A stretch of 64,000 nt of DNA. It comes from Trichoplusia ni (taxonomy: Eukaryota; Arthropoda; Insecta; Lepidoptera; Noctuidae). The notes under the pieces were generated by a model. The model saw only the letters and a program-made list of their open reading frames with translations. It was not told where the DNA came from and made no database searches. This document shows positions 47,919 through 58,093 of this stretch, piece after piece. Each line of letters starts with the position of its first letter. Within the stretch, counting starts at the first letter, position 1. The stretch is taken from the NCBI RefSeq assembly GCF_003590095.1, contig NC_039488.1, positions 1,116,001 through 1,180,000 on the forward strand, given 5' to 3'. A program made the position numbers and the translations under genes.

Positions 47919-48000
47919 ATAACAGATAGATTAATATAACAGTTTTTTTTTGTTAATTTTAGGTAAATACATTCTTTTTCAATACTTTCACTCACAATTT

Positions 48001-48138
48001 CATGTGTCTTCCGAAACACGAAGTCCAGGAACTTGTTATGACTTGGATGGTCACCCATCCGCGGGCCGACCTTATCAAGGGTAGCTTAACTTGTGATCGC
48101 TCAACTTGTTTAGTTATAGCTTAGCCATGAGCTAGTCC
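48001..48138 (-). repeat. 5S-headed SINE, head only
   Basis: On the minus strand it has GATCACAAGTTAAGC and GGATGGGTGACC, the latter identical to the 5S C-box core, then 'GTGTTTCGGAAGACACATGA'. The 3' half of the element is absent and no target duplication was found. Confidence 0.75.
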
Positions 48139-48545
48139 AAGAAAGACACAGCTATCTATAGTTTACTACTATACGGTTACAAAAACAAGACCTACCTAAT
48201 GATGATTTCATAAAGCTAAAACAGCGTTCCTACGCTACTACGGGTATTACAGCTCACATCTCTCACTGATTCTATAATGTATTCAACGTATTCGAATGCA
48301 TCTAGTTCTCCCAGTTGCACGTGGATTGAAACCTATATTTAATCAAGATGTAAATCCTTGTACACTTACGTAGTGGTGACATGGACCCCGGTTCCCAATG
48401 GACCACTCAATCAGGTCACCGCATCGGATGCTTCTCAATTCGTCGGATGTGCGCCTGAAGCATTAAATCCGACGTATCTATTTCCAATCGCGTGTAGGGA
48501 ATACTGTTCGTGTATTAATTTTGAAGTGCACGTTTACGTTGATAG
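48139..48545. other. GC-richer segment of unknown origin
   Basis: Bases 48360-48500 are richer in G and C than the surroundings and keep a plus-strand frame open (48358-48642), but it lacks an ATG start and runs into the tandem repeat. I recognise no family. Confidence 0.3.
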
Positions 48546-48680
48546 TTACAGGACTGTTTTAGCAGTTTTTGTGGTTTTCGTTGCTTTTTGTTGTTTTTGT
48601 AGTTTTTGTGGTGTTTGTAGCTGTTTTTGTAGCTGCTTTTGAAACTGTTTTGGAAGCTGTTTTTGTAGCGGTTTTAATAC
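48546..48680. repeat. Imperfect tandem repeat, ~12-bp unit
   Basis: Degenerate copies of GTTTTTGTAGCT (variants with TGG, TGCT, GAAACT) run for about 130 bases. Read on the minus strand the unit gives repeated Gln-Lys-Gln-Leu-like residues (KQLQKQLQ), but no gene context supports expression. Confidence 0.7.
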
Positions 48681-49790
48681 CTGAATTTGTAACCATCTTG
48701 GGGTTATTTTTCTAGCATGAAAGACGCATTTGATTGTCAAAGATTGATTTGACGAAGAATGACATGGAAAAAATAAATATGATGGCTATGGATACCGGAA
48801 AGTATTTACAGCTACAGCTTCCAACCTTTGAACTTTCTGCATCAGTTTGCCTATTGCATTTATCTATAACATTCATCATTAACACAAATTGACAAACCCT
48901 TATTTAATTACCAATGGTTTCTAAAAAAAACTGGAAAATATAACTGTAAATATTTATTATACCTCGCAAACGCAATCACTCGCTATTTGAAAGTGAACAT
49001 TCTTTTTATATTTGTGCTAAATTGGCAAATAGACTCATTGTTCAAATTAAAGGCGATAGTAATGACTACCAAAGATTAAATAACAAGGGATTTTAAACTT
49101 TAGCTTAACACTTATAAGGTGTAAATTTCAAGTGTTTAAGTTTCAGCCTCATCACGTATTAGTATGGAAATCGGTCTCTATTTTATTTGACATTTGATAT
49201 TCGATGGTAAATATAATTACATGCAACTTTTTGTAAGCAGTCGGAGTTATCGCCGTAATGTTGACTGTCTGTTTTCTTTAGCGATACGATTGGAAATCAC
49301 TTGGTAAAGAATTCTTATATGATTTTTAGATTCAAGAACATCTCTCTTGTTATTTGTACAAGCAGCGTTGACAAAATTGTTCAGAAGATTTGGATTGACT
49401 TTAACAGGGTTTTGCAAGTTTATGACTTTAGCTACTTGTCAACATGTTATTTCTTTGCGTTTGAGTGATTTTTATCTTTATTTGGTCCAAAGTAAATGTG
49501 AAAACTTAATTTCATATCAAAGTTATTTCATTGTTCCTTCGCATGACCTCCAATAAGTAAGAAACAAATAACATTACATCAATTAACTATGATCCAAAAA
49601 CATGCTCAGGAAGTCGTTTAAACATCAAAACTAAGCCCCATACTAAACCAAAAACGATCAAAACATCTTCAACACGCTTCCATTGTATAACAGATTGCCG
49701 TACACATAACTACAGCTATTATCCTCCACTTCTCCAGTTATCTCACATAATTAAGTGGTTAGCGACCATTCTTCATCGTCTATCGTATAA
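48681..49790. other. Intergenic AT-rich sequence, nothing recognised
   Basis: No element or exon; the frame at 49347-49556 is unsupported. Confidence 0.45.
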
Positions 49791-49794
49791 ACAT

Positions 49795-50032
49795 GTTAAA
49801 CTAGTCGTTACCCGCGGGCCCGCCCGCTACAAATAAAAAACGATCACACGAGAACATTATATACATAAATCGGCATTAAAAAGTACCCCATGTGTTAATC
49901 CTCATTATAAACTATCTGTAAACCAAGTTTCGTCTAAATCCGTTCAGTGGTTTTTGCGTGGAAGAGGAACAAACATCCATACATACACACAAACTTTCTC
50001 GTTTTTGTATTAGAAGGATTGAGTGCATTTTA
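49795..50032 (-). repeat. Dispersed repeat, inverted, 'CGGGTAACGACTAGT' end
   Basis: On the plus strand it reads 'TAGTCGTTACCCGCGGGCCCGCCCGC', then 'AAACCAAGTTTCGTCTAAATCCGTTCAGTGG' and a closing 'CTCGTTTTTGTATTAGAAGGAT'. It is related to a piece at 42640-42780. Confidence 0.5.
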
Positions 50033-50416
50033 CGAGCCTACTAAATGCTATCGGGAGATCTAATTGCTTTATTCCCCGACGTCTCTGTTACTGCATACAA
50101 TGGCGGTAAAGTTTATTTTTCCCATTTTGTAATAAACTTCGCTTGCAATTTCGTTTTATTAGGTTTTGCATCCGGCTTCTAATAATAAGGCTTCGTTTAT
50201 TTTCTGATTACAGTTTTTGTAATTGGAGTTCTGTTTACTTTGAATGTTGGTGTTTTATTGTTAAGTTTGGTTTGTAGATTATAGGAAAGTTATAAAAGTT
50301 ATAAATCTTTTTTTAATACATTCTGAGAAAACCGTAAAATCAAGCCAAAGAACAATTAATAAGGAAATACCTTATATCACTTTTACCCTCCTAACAGTCG
50401 CAAGATATTTAAATAC

Positions 50417-50672
50417 TAGCTGTTGCCCGCGACTTCGTCCCCGTGGGTAGAAGATATAAGTTATGATTTATACCTGCCCTGTTTTTTTCACATTTTCCAT
50501 TGTATCTTCGCTCCTATTAGTCGCAGTGTGATGATTTATAGCCTAAAGCCTTCCTCGATGAATGGTCTGTTCAACACAAAAAGAATTTTTCAATTTGGAC
50601 CAGTAGTTCCTGAGATTAGCGCGTTCAAACGAACAAACAAACAAACTCTTCAGCTTTATATATTAGTATAGA
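50417..50672 (-). repeat. Dispersed repeat family B, copy 1 (inverted)
   Basis: It starts ACTAGCTGTTGCCCGCGACT and ends at 'CTTCAGCTTTATATATTAGTATAGAT'. Highly similar copies are 51183-51451 and 60585-60847, both in the opposite orientation. It holds an open frame with no independent coding support. The high similarity implies recent spread. Confidence 0.7.
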
Positions 50673-50844
50673 TGTACGTAAATATGGTTAAATATGTGAA
50701 CTTAACTATGCTCGTTACCTGTATCTTTTATAGAAAATTCTCATGTCACAATGTTTGTCATCAAATTCCTCAGAAACAGATTGATTTCTATAAAATAAAG
50801 GACAAATTTAGTAGTAGAGAATCAGCTACTTTGTATTTTATTTT

Positions 50845-50955
50845 TATAGCCCTAAGTGATAAGGGTTGTTCACCCTAATATTACTTTTTTTTCACATCCC
50901 TTATTCCCTAGAAATAATTTCTACATCAAAACAACGTTTGCCGGGTCAGCTAGTA
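50845..50955 (+). repeat. Dispersed repeat family C fragment
   Basis: 'CCTAAGTGATAAGGGTTGTTCACCCT' and 'AACGTTTGCCGGGTCAGCTAGTAA'-like blocks match 40840-40998. Confidence 0.55.
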
Positions 50956-51182
50956 ACTATTAATTTGTATCGTAAACTGAGATCTGGGATGAGTTTAATA
51001 TAAATACCGAACGATTAACTTGGCTGCATCCTTATGTGTCAATTATTTTTATACATAAATGTCAACAGGATTATTAAGTAGTGATGCAGTGTCATTTTAT
51101 AACTATCCCACTGTGAGAAGATCCTGTCATGTAGGAACGAGTATTAATATCAGAACTGGTTTATAGGACTTAAGATAATTAT

Positions 51183-51451
51183 CTATATCTATACTTACTA
51201 ATATATAAAGCTGAAGAGTTTGTTTGTTTGTTTGTTTGAACGCGCTAATCTCAGGAACTACTGGTTCGAATTGAAAAAATATTTTTGTGTTGAATAGACC
51301 ATTAATCGAGGAAGGCTTTAGGCTATAAACCATCACGCTGCGACTAATAGGAGCGAAGATACAATGGAAAATGTGAAAAAAATAGGGCAGGTATAAATCA
51401 TAACTTATATCTTCTACCCACGGGGACGAAGTCGCGGGCAACACAGCTAGT
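51183..51451 (+). repeat. Dispersed repeat family B, copy 2
   Basis: From 'CTATATCTATACTTACTAATATATAAAGCTGAAG' to 'CGGGCAACACAGCTAGT'. It lies 510 bases from copy 1 in opposite orientation, so the two form a long inverted repeat. Confidence 0.7.
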
Positions 51452-51639
51452 GAAGTAAACTTTGATGTTAATGAAATGAAAGAGACATTCATGTGATGTC
51501 AAGTGATAAGTTTTATGAGAATAATTATTTGTACGACAATAACCGTTTATTTATGTTTTCTTTTGTCTGTTTTGCAAACTGCAATATTTTACCTCTTGCT
51601 AAGCTCTACAGCTGAAGGTTTTATAACAAAACATTCAAG

Positions 51640-51947
51640 TGAAGGATCTCAGCTTTATATCGCAAATTAAACGATGATGGTTGTAATTTAAATAGATTTA
51701 TTTTCTGACAACTGACCGGTGCAATTTCACAAAGTAGAATGCATCATTTTCACGTCAAACTAAATGTCATTCGTTCACAGTGTTGTCATAGACAAATCGA
51801 TACATTAACCGGCATTCGGTACAATCAAATAATCGTTTAGGTTTATTTATATAACCTGAAGCATAGTTCTCAATATTAATTTGTAGGTGCATACTGGCTA
51901 ATATTTGATAACAATATCTACACCTTACTTAATTACTTAACCTTACA
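51640..51947 (-). repeat. gypsy 3' LTR
   Basis: 308 bp, read as identical to 57497-57804. Confidence 0.95.
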
Positions 51948-52746
51948 ACTCGGCCATCCTGCTTAAGTGAGTCCTCTCACTTCTCCGGTGTAAATAAATA
52001 AAATCATTAATAAACAATTCATAATAAAAAAGTAAAAAAAAAAAAAAGGAACAGGTGTATATCTACTAACAATAAATAAAATTGATCATTAAATAAACAA
52101 CAATAAATGAAATATAAAACAAAAATAGATTCACAATGGTATCAAAATATTATGGGCTAACTCCTTTTATAAATTCTTTAATTATTTGACATATTTGGTA
52201 TTAACACAGTCTGTGCTTGCTAATAATTACTTTATACTTAAAACTAGTTAATTTTTCAATAATTCATCAGTAGTATTTATATTTATCTAATCAGCGTCTA
52301 TGTCTATCACAATTTCTCATCGCAACTCAAATTTCTTATTACCTGTAATTCTATGTAAATCTGTAATCACAAATTCAATTCACATGAACAGCTCTAAAAT
52401 CTCATTCTTGCACAATCTGTCAAAATCTACAGTCATCTGTGCGGCACCGTTATCTTGGTACCATTCAATATCTGCACTGACCGTTCATGACAAATTGTGC
52501 TCGAGTCAAAGGATCTTACTCACTATCTTGCAATCAACTGTGCGACATGATTTCTCATGCCATTCATTATCTGCACTAATTGCTCATATACGATTTTTAA
52601 GGAATGCCACCGACATCCCTAATAATGACACACACTCGACCAATTTTCGTCGACCAATGCATTAAATACGATATATAATGTATATCATATTCGACCATAT
52701 TAAATAATATTATCAATTGCACATTTTATAGTCTATTCAAGTTGCA
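51948..52746 (-). other. gypsy 3' untranslated region
   Basis: About 800 bases between the pol stop and the 3' LTR have no sense-strand gene. There is a poly-A/T tract near 52030-52050, and a diverged direct duplication of about 60 bases (52432-52491 and 52533-52591, sharing 'TATCTGCACT'). An antisense 121-codon frame at 52300-52665 crosses the duplication. There is no clear env remnant. The tract next to the LTR (GGATGGCCGAG on the minus strand) is a poor polypurine tract. Confidence 0.6.
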
Positions 52747-55700
52747 TCATTCTCTATCTGTGTCTATTTCTGTATCTTCACTCTGATCATTGTAAGTGCT
52801 TTCACTGCTATACCCGTTAAAGTTCATCCATGGATAAATTTTATCTAATGCAACGACATTCTCGTATCTCTTTTTACCTTTTCTTGTCAAGGGAGTGTCT
52901 TCGACAAGAAATCTGTCATTAGGTAATATTTTAATAATTCGATAGGGGCCTTGGAATTTGGGGAGGAGTTTATGTGATTTTCCTACATGATCTTTGTCTA
53001 TCACGGTTCTTTCTATCCTAACCAAATCACCTACACTATACTTTGTTGGACGTTTCCGACGTCTATCAAACTGATTTTTGGCGTATTCCTGCTGTTTTTC
53101 TATCTTTTCCTTTGCATTTGATCTTAATTCTATTAATGCATCACCGTCTACTCGTTCCGTGGCTTCGGCGATTACATCCGTCAATACATTTTCAGATGCA
53201 TTCATCAGTTTACAACCGAACAATAGCTCCGACGGACTTTTTCCCGTCGTCTTATTAATAGTAGTATTAATGCCTAATTGAATGTCTCCTATGCAATCGT
53301 CCCATAAATTGTCGTTTCTACCATGACATTTTGCACTCAAGGCATCGATGATGGTCCGATTAAACCTCTCGACCTGTCCATTCGCCCTTGGAGTAGCCAC
53401 TGCATTCAAGATGTGCTTTATATTTAATTTATTAATAAAATTTTTAAATTTTGCACTCGTGAAACAAGAACCGCGATCCGTTATGACGCGCGAAGGAACG
53501 CCGAAATAACTAAAATGTTCCTTAAATGCCTTGATTGCCGTTGTTGCTTTAGTATCCCTTACCGCACGTATATTAATAAATTTAGTAAATGCATCTATAA
53601 TAACAAGCAAATACATGTTGCCTCTCTTTGAGCGAATAAACGGGCCCAGATGATCTGCGTGTAGTGTATGGAATGGCTTCTCCAACTTCGGTATGGGGTG
53701 AAGCATTCCTTCCTTGGGACCACCAGGTGCTTTGTGATGCGCACACTCCAGGCAAGCGGAAACGTATTTCTTAGTGAATCTACGCATTTTTGGAAACCAA
53801 AATGTGCTTCTTAAACGATTTAAAGTTTTTTCGAAACCAAAATGCCCCACATCGTCGTGATTCATGCGCAGCACCTGCCACCTACAACCCCTCGGAACTA
53901 CCCATCTCAATCCTTCGTCTAAAACTTTGTACACGTAGTTACCTTTCAACTGATAATTCTTACGCACGTCAGCTACAAATTTGGTTTTGTCATCTTCTAA
54001 AATATCTCTTATACGTTTTATCTCACTATCATCACCTTGTACAGTAGCGATCCAGTCTCGTAAATCTACGTGTAAAACATCAAAAACGTTTTCAGTGTCC
54101 ATATCAGTAGGCTCACTAACAGGTCCACGGCTGAGGGCATCTACGTGAGCCATACGCGAACCGGGTCTGTACTCAATTTCGCAATCGTATTCTTGAAACT
54201 GAATCCACCAGCGAGAAATTCGCGGTATAAGGTCCCTCTTTGTTAAAGTGGTACGAAGAGCATTACAGTCGGTGACTATTTTAAATTTTAGCCCCAGTAA
54301 ATAGATTCGAAAACGATTTAGAGATGCGACAACTGCCAAGGTTTCCAATTCGAAGGAATGGAACTTTTGCTCATCTGCTGTTGTCTTACGACTGTAATAC
54401 GCCACTGCTCTAAGTAACCCGTCTGTACCCCGCTGCAAGAGAATCCCTGCAACGCCTAGCTTTGAGGCGTCCGTATGCAGTTCGGTTTCTAAACTAGGGT
54501 CATATAAAGTCAATATAGGACGTTCAATTAATTTTGCCTTCAAAATCCTGAACGACTCTGCCTCCTCAGTGGTCCATTTCCATTGGAATTTAGACTTTAA
54601 GAGGTCCGTCAACGGGCGAGCGATAAGGGCAAAGTCTTTTACGAACCTCCGAAAGAAACTAGCAAGGCCGACAAACCGTCTGACATCATGAACGTTTCGC
54701 GGAGTGGGAAAATGTTTTATAGCTAACGTTTTACGTGTCCCTGGGCGTATCCCCTCGCCACTTACATGAAAGCCTAGAAATTCTAGCTCAGTGTAAAAGA
54801 AGTTACATTTTTTGAACTTTAGGGTAAGTCCAGCGTCTTTTAATAGTTGAAGTACCTCCTCTAACCGGCTCATACCCTGATCAAACGATTCTGAAGGAAT
54901 GAGTACGTCATCCATGTAAATAATCGTGTAGCTGACCTTTGACAGTATTTTATTCATGGTTCGTTGAAAGACAGAAGGGGCGTTTGCTAATCCAAATGGC
55001 ATGCGTTTAAATTGATACTGACCATCTGGAGTCACAAACGCAGTCTTGTCTTGAGACTTAGCCTCTACAGGAATCTGGTAGTAGCCTGATGCGAGGTCCA
55101 GGCTCACGAACAAGGAATTTCCAGATAATCTGTCGAGTTGGTCGTCAATTATGGGTAATGGGTAGTGTTCCTTTTTGGTTTTATTATTTAAGGCGCGATA
55201 ATCGACACATAGTCTGCTTTCACCAGTCTTTTTCTTAACTAGTAAGACTGGGCTAGCATAAGGTGAGTTTGACTCGCATACTATGTCCGCATCAATCATT
55301 TCTTTGACCATGGACTGGACCTGTCTCCGCTCCGGAAGGGACAGTCTATACGGGCGATAAACTACTGGTCGCAAATCATGTAAATCAATTTCCATTTGAA
55401 CTAAACTAGTAAATCCTAAGTCTTTTAAGTTATCCGAAAAGCACATCTCATATCTTTTGAGCAACTCTTTAAGTCTGTTAACTTCGTCTTCGTTAAGTTG
55501 TTTACCATAATTAAAAGTCAAACTAGTGTCAGAATTTTCTAAGTCTATTGAATTTACGCTTAAATAGTCGCTGACACAGAGAGCTCGCGTAACAAGCGTA
55601 TCTCTCTTTAGACTAACTATACTATCACTAAAGTTCTGTACCAGTATTCTACCTTCTCCGTTTTCTATTTCATATTCACCTGGCATCAAATAATATTCCT

Positions 55701-56043
55701 TTTGCGGCATACCACGTAGGGAACCATTAACACGAACCGCGCCCGAATATTTGTTTCCAGAGAAGCATGGTAACGGAAATAATTCTTTAGGGGGTATCGT
55801 AATATCGGTTGTCAAACTTAATTGTAATTTTAAGGGATGATCACGAGCAAATATCAATGAATCTGTAGTTTTTGTTATAACTATACCCGGTTTCTCAGTG
55901 AAACTGTGTCCAATTAAAACAGAATATTTGATTACGCTATCATCAACAATGTACGCGTCGACTTCTTCTACAATATCTTCAATTTCAATATTGACGTTCG
56001 AGACGCCCAATGGTATCACTATATTATTGCCTATTCCCCTCAT
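52747..56043 (-). CDS. gypsy pol: truncated protease, reverse transcriptase, RNase H, integrase
   Basis: 1098 residues from the first ATG. Residues 1-60 (MRGIGNNIVIPLG, VLIGHSFTEKPG) resemble the C-terminal half of a retropepsin. Reverse transcriptase follows: SRLCVDYRALN, LDLASGYYQIPV, MPFGLANAPSVFQ, and catalytic YMDD at 376-379. RNase H has LHTDASKLG (Asp525). Integrase has an HHCC zinc finger (HDDVGHFG, CLECAHH) and catalytic Asp797 (HADHLG), Asp856 (TDRGS) and Glu892 (GQVERFN), with 35 residues between the last two. A GPY/F-type segment (KFQGPYRI) comes next, and the protein ends near PWMNF plus an acidic tail. The pol ATG overlaps the gag stop (ATGA). The catalytic Asp-Ser/Thr-Gly motif of the protease is found in neither frame. 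No slippery heptamer is obvious in the overlap. Confidence 0.93.
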   Translation of the reverse strand: MRGIGNNIVIPLGVSNVNIEIEDIVEEVDAYIVDDSVIKYSVLIGHSFTEKPGIVITKTTDSLIFARDHPLKLQLSLTTDITIPPKELFPLPCFSGNKYSGAVRVNGSLRGMPQKEYYLMPGEYEIENGEGRILVQNFSDSIVSLKRDTLVTRALCVSDYLSVNSIDLENSDTSLTFNYGKQLNEDEVNRLKELLKRYEMCFSDNLKDLGFTSLVQMEIDLHDLRPVVYRPYRLSLPERRQVQSMVKEMIDADIVCESNSPYASPVLLVKKKTGESRLCVDYRALNNKTKKEHYPLPIIDDQLDRLSGNSLFVSLDLASGYYQIPVEAKSQDKTAFVTPDGQYQFKRMPFGLANAPSVFQRTMNKILSKVSYTIIYMDDVLIPSESFDQGMSRLEEVLQLLKDAGLTLKFKKCNFFYTELEFLGFHVSGEGIRPGTRKTLAIKHFPTPRNVHDVRRFVGLASFFRRFVKDFALIARPLTDLLKSKFQWKWTTEEAESFRILKAKLIERPILTLYDPSLETELHTDASKLGVAGILLQRGTDGLLRAVAYYSRKTTADEQKFHSFELETLAVVASLNRFRIYLLGLKFKIVTDCNALRTTLTKRDLIPRISRWWIQFQEYDCEIEYRPGSRMAHVDALSRGPVSEPTDMDTENVFDVLHVDLRDWIATVQGDDSEIKRIRDILEDDKTKFVADVRKNYQLKGNYVYKVLDEGLRWVVPRGCRWQVLRMNHDDVGHFGFEKTLNRLRSTFWFPKMRRFTKKYVSACLECAHHKAPGGPKEGMLHPIPKLEKPFHTLHADHLGPFIRSKRGNMYLLVIIDAFTKFINIRAVRDTKATTAIKAFKEHFSYFGVPSRVITDRGSCFTSAKFKNFINKLNIKHILNAVATPRANGQVERFNRTIIDALSAKCHGRNDNLWDDCIGDIQLGINTTINKTTGKSPSELLFGCKLMNASENVLTDVIAEATERVDGDALIELRSNAKEKIEKQQEYAKNQFDRRRKRPTKYSVGDLVRIERTVIDKDHVGKSHKLLPKFQGPYRIIKILPNDRFLVEDTPLTRKGKKRYENVVALDKIYPWMNFNGYSSESTYNDQSEDTEIDTDRE

Positions 56044-57374
56044 AGTTGGCCAGTTGCTATCAGTCCACGTAATTCCTCTCCTAGTGGCCTCACGTCTACG
56101 TAACCTTGAACAAGTTCCCCATTAAGTTTCAAATATATTAGGTATTTACTATCATTCAAAATATGTGTTTCGATACGCATGACATCTTTATCCTTAGGTA
56201 TATCGTTCTTATTGGTTGAGTCGGATGGGAGTCTGGGACAGTTAATAGACAGATGACCTAATCTGTTACAAACAGTACACTTTAATATCTTTTTAGTACA
56301 TTGCGAACTGAAGTGCCCGGGTTCATTGCAGTTAAAGCATACAATCGACATTTTATTCTGTGATCTTGTGGTCTTAGTTTCGCCATTATTTACCGTCTGC
56401 CTAAAACTATTGACGGGTAAAGACGAGGTAGTGTTATTGCGTTTGTCATAATTAACCTTTGACCTGTCAGGTTCGCGAGGCTGCTGCTTAATTGATTGAA
56501 AATATTTAAGAACTTGCTCCGGTTCCTGACACTTTGCTGCTTTCGCACCTAATCTTAACGATCGATCCTCAATCCCGTATAATATACAATCAACCGCACG
56601 TTTACCGTGTACTTCGCATCGATTTAGTAAATTAATTTTTTCATAGTAATAATGTTCTAAAGAATCATTAAATTTAACACGTTTTGACAACATCTCGGTG
56701 AGTAATTCAGCATAGTCTTCACTGCTCGGGAATGATTCCTCCAGTTTGACCTTCCACTCAGACCATGAGTAAGACATAGATGGGAGAGCCTGATACCAGG
56801 TTTTTGCAACCCCTGTCAGTTTTGGCAAGGCGTAGTGTATTATCTGGTCATCACCCCAACCGTAAAGCTTTGCACACTCATCCACTTTATTGATCCACAT
56901 AAGTATAGTCTGACTCTTAACCATAGGGTCAAAGTCTGGAATCACATTACCTAACATGGGAAATTTATTACCCTGAGGTCGACTATTAGTTAAAGCTTCC
57001 ACCAACGTGGCAAATATCGCTTGTGTGTCACTATTAAGAACATTGGGGTAACTCACGTGTCCAGACGGTGGCGGTGTTTCTCGTTCGATGCTGGATTTCG
57101 AGCGTTTGCTGCGACCTCGCCTGCTGCGTTTCCTATACCGGTCTCGGCTGCGACGACGTCGCCTGTGCTCATAGCTGCTGCTCCGACTGCGATACTGGTC
57201 CCGACTGCGACTCCGATTTCGGTGACGGCGATCCGTAGGCCGCTCGTGCGATTTCAACGAATCTTCATCCGATCGCGGCCTCTGCTCATGAGTACTGCTT
57301 GATCTTGAATTTCTGCTTTGGTTGCGTCGACGTTTACGCTTATTGCGCTTACGATTGCCGCTCATTTCGTCCAT
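56040..57374 (-). CDS. gypsy gag with Arg/Ser-rich N terminus, 444 residues
   Basis: Residues about 7-105 are extremely rich in Arg and Ser with RSRSR-like runs (HRNRSRSRD, YRSRSSSYEHRRRRR), resembling the RS domains of splicing factors; this may bind RNA or direct Gag to the nucleus. A capsid-like retrotrans_gag region follows (about 155-300: LPKLTGVAKTWYQAL, WKVKLEESFPS). Two CCHC zinc knuckles end it (CFNCNEPGHFSSQC and CTVCNRLGHLSINC, about 345-382). The last ~40 residues look like the start of a protease (LKLNGELVQGYVD) that then diverges and stops at TGA (56042-56040), where pol begins in another frame. The start ATG is the first after a leader of 122 bases. Confidence 0.92.
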   Translation of the reverse strand: MDEMSGNRKRNKRKRRRNQSRNSRSSSTHEQRPRSDEDSLKSHERPTDRRHRNRSRSRDQYRSRSSSYEHRRRRRSRDRYRKRSRRGRSKRSKSSIERETPPPSGHVSYPNVLNSDTQAIFATLVEALTNSRPQGNKFPMLGNVIPDFDPMVKSQTILMWINKVDECAKLYGWGDDQIIHYALPKLTGVAKTWYQALPSMSYSWSEWKVKLEESFPSSEDYAELLTEMLSKRVKFNDSLEHYYYEKINLLNRCEVHGKRAVDCILYGIEDRSLRLGAKAAKCQEPEQVLKYFQSIKQQPREPDRSKVNYDKRNNTTSSLPVNSFRQTVNNGETKTTRSQNKMSIVCFNCNEPGHFSSQCTKKILKCTVCNRLGHLSINCPRLPSDSTNKNDIPKDKDVMRIETHILNDSKYLIYLKLNGELVQGYVDVRPLGEELRGLIATGQL

Positions 57375-57479
57375 TTACTATTCGATTGATATGCTCCAAT
57401 TTCCGTGCACAACAACAACACGTGGTTATAAGGTTATTATTTTTATTGAAATTTCTTTAAAATCGTGGGCGTACTTGGC

Positions 57480-57496
57480 TTATCCCACTTCTGAGA
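57480..57496 (-). other. gypsy primer-binding region (tRNA-Leu-like)
   Basis: Just after the 5' LTR the minus strand reads TCTCAGAAGTGGGAT. The part TCAGAAGTGGGAT is the core of the primer-binding sites that pair with tRNA-Leu in several insect gypsy elements; it begins a few bases from the LTR and lacks the usual TGG start. Confidence 0.5.
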
Positions 57497-57804
57497 TGAA
57501 GGATCTCAGCTTTATATCGCAAATTAAACGATGATGGTTGTAATTTAAATAGATTTATTTTCTGACAACTGACCGGTGCAATTTCACAAAGTAGAATGCA
57601 TCATTTTCACGTCAAACTAAATGTCATTCGTTCACAGTGTTGTCATAGACAAATCGATACATTAACCGGCATTCGGTACAATCAAATAATCGTTTAGGTT
57701 TATTTATATAACCTGAAGCATAGTTCTCAATATTAATTTGTAGGTGCATACTGGCTAATATTTGATAACAATATCTACACCTTACTTAATTACTTAACCT
57801 TACA
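57497..57804 (-). repeat. gypsy 5' LTR
   Basis: Starts TGTAAGGTTAAG and ends GAGATCCTTCA on the minus strand. A TATA-like TATATAAATA lies at 57701-57710. Confidence 0.95.
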
Positions 57805-57808
57805 CAAG

Positions 57809-58093
57809 TTACTTTAATTATTGTTTTTTGTGGAACCGATAAAGTGCAGAACTTGGCTAATGGCTTAAAGGGATGTAAAATTATATATTATTTGGCAAAA
57901 AGATTATAAATTCACACACTTAATGGACAATAATATTTATTAAATTTAAAAAAGGCAGTCATCTTAAAAATCTTCCAAGTAAAGCAATTTTCAAGCTGTT
58001 CTAGCACAAGTATAGCTAAAATCTGAAAACTGATACCGTTCAATAATTTGTAGTACGGACCCTTCATACGCGAGTTCAACTTGCTTACACATA
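57809..58093. other. Intergenic sequence, nothing recognised
   Basis: About 285 bases of AT-rich flank between the gypsy target duplication and the palindromic MITE. Confidence 0.4.

Larger units (their letters stand above)
51640..57804 (-). mobile_element. Complete Ty3/gypsy LTR retrotransposon
   Basis: 308-bp LTRs at 57497-57804 (5' LTR) and 51640-51947 (3' LTR) begin TG and end CA on the minus strand. The 4-bp target duplication CAAG flanks the element (51636-51639 and 57805-57808). I read the LTRs as identical, which points to a recent insertion. The pol order reverse transcriptase-RNase H-integrase and a GPY/F-type module near the end place it in Ty3/gypsy (Metaviridae). No env gene is present. 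A protease defect (see pol) probably makes this copy non-autonomous. Confidence 0.96.

Noticed and set aside
50423..50671. 82-codon frame repeated at 51127-51492 and 60795-61019, like a conserved small protein
   Set aside because: The frames occur in both orientations of a dispersed repeat with no consistent start; similarity is explained by repeat identity.
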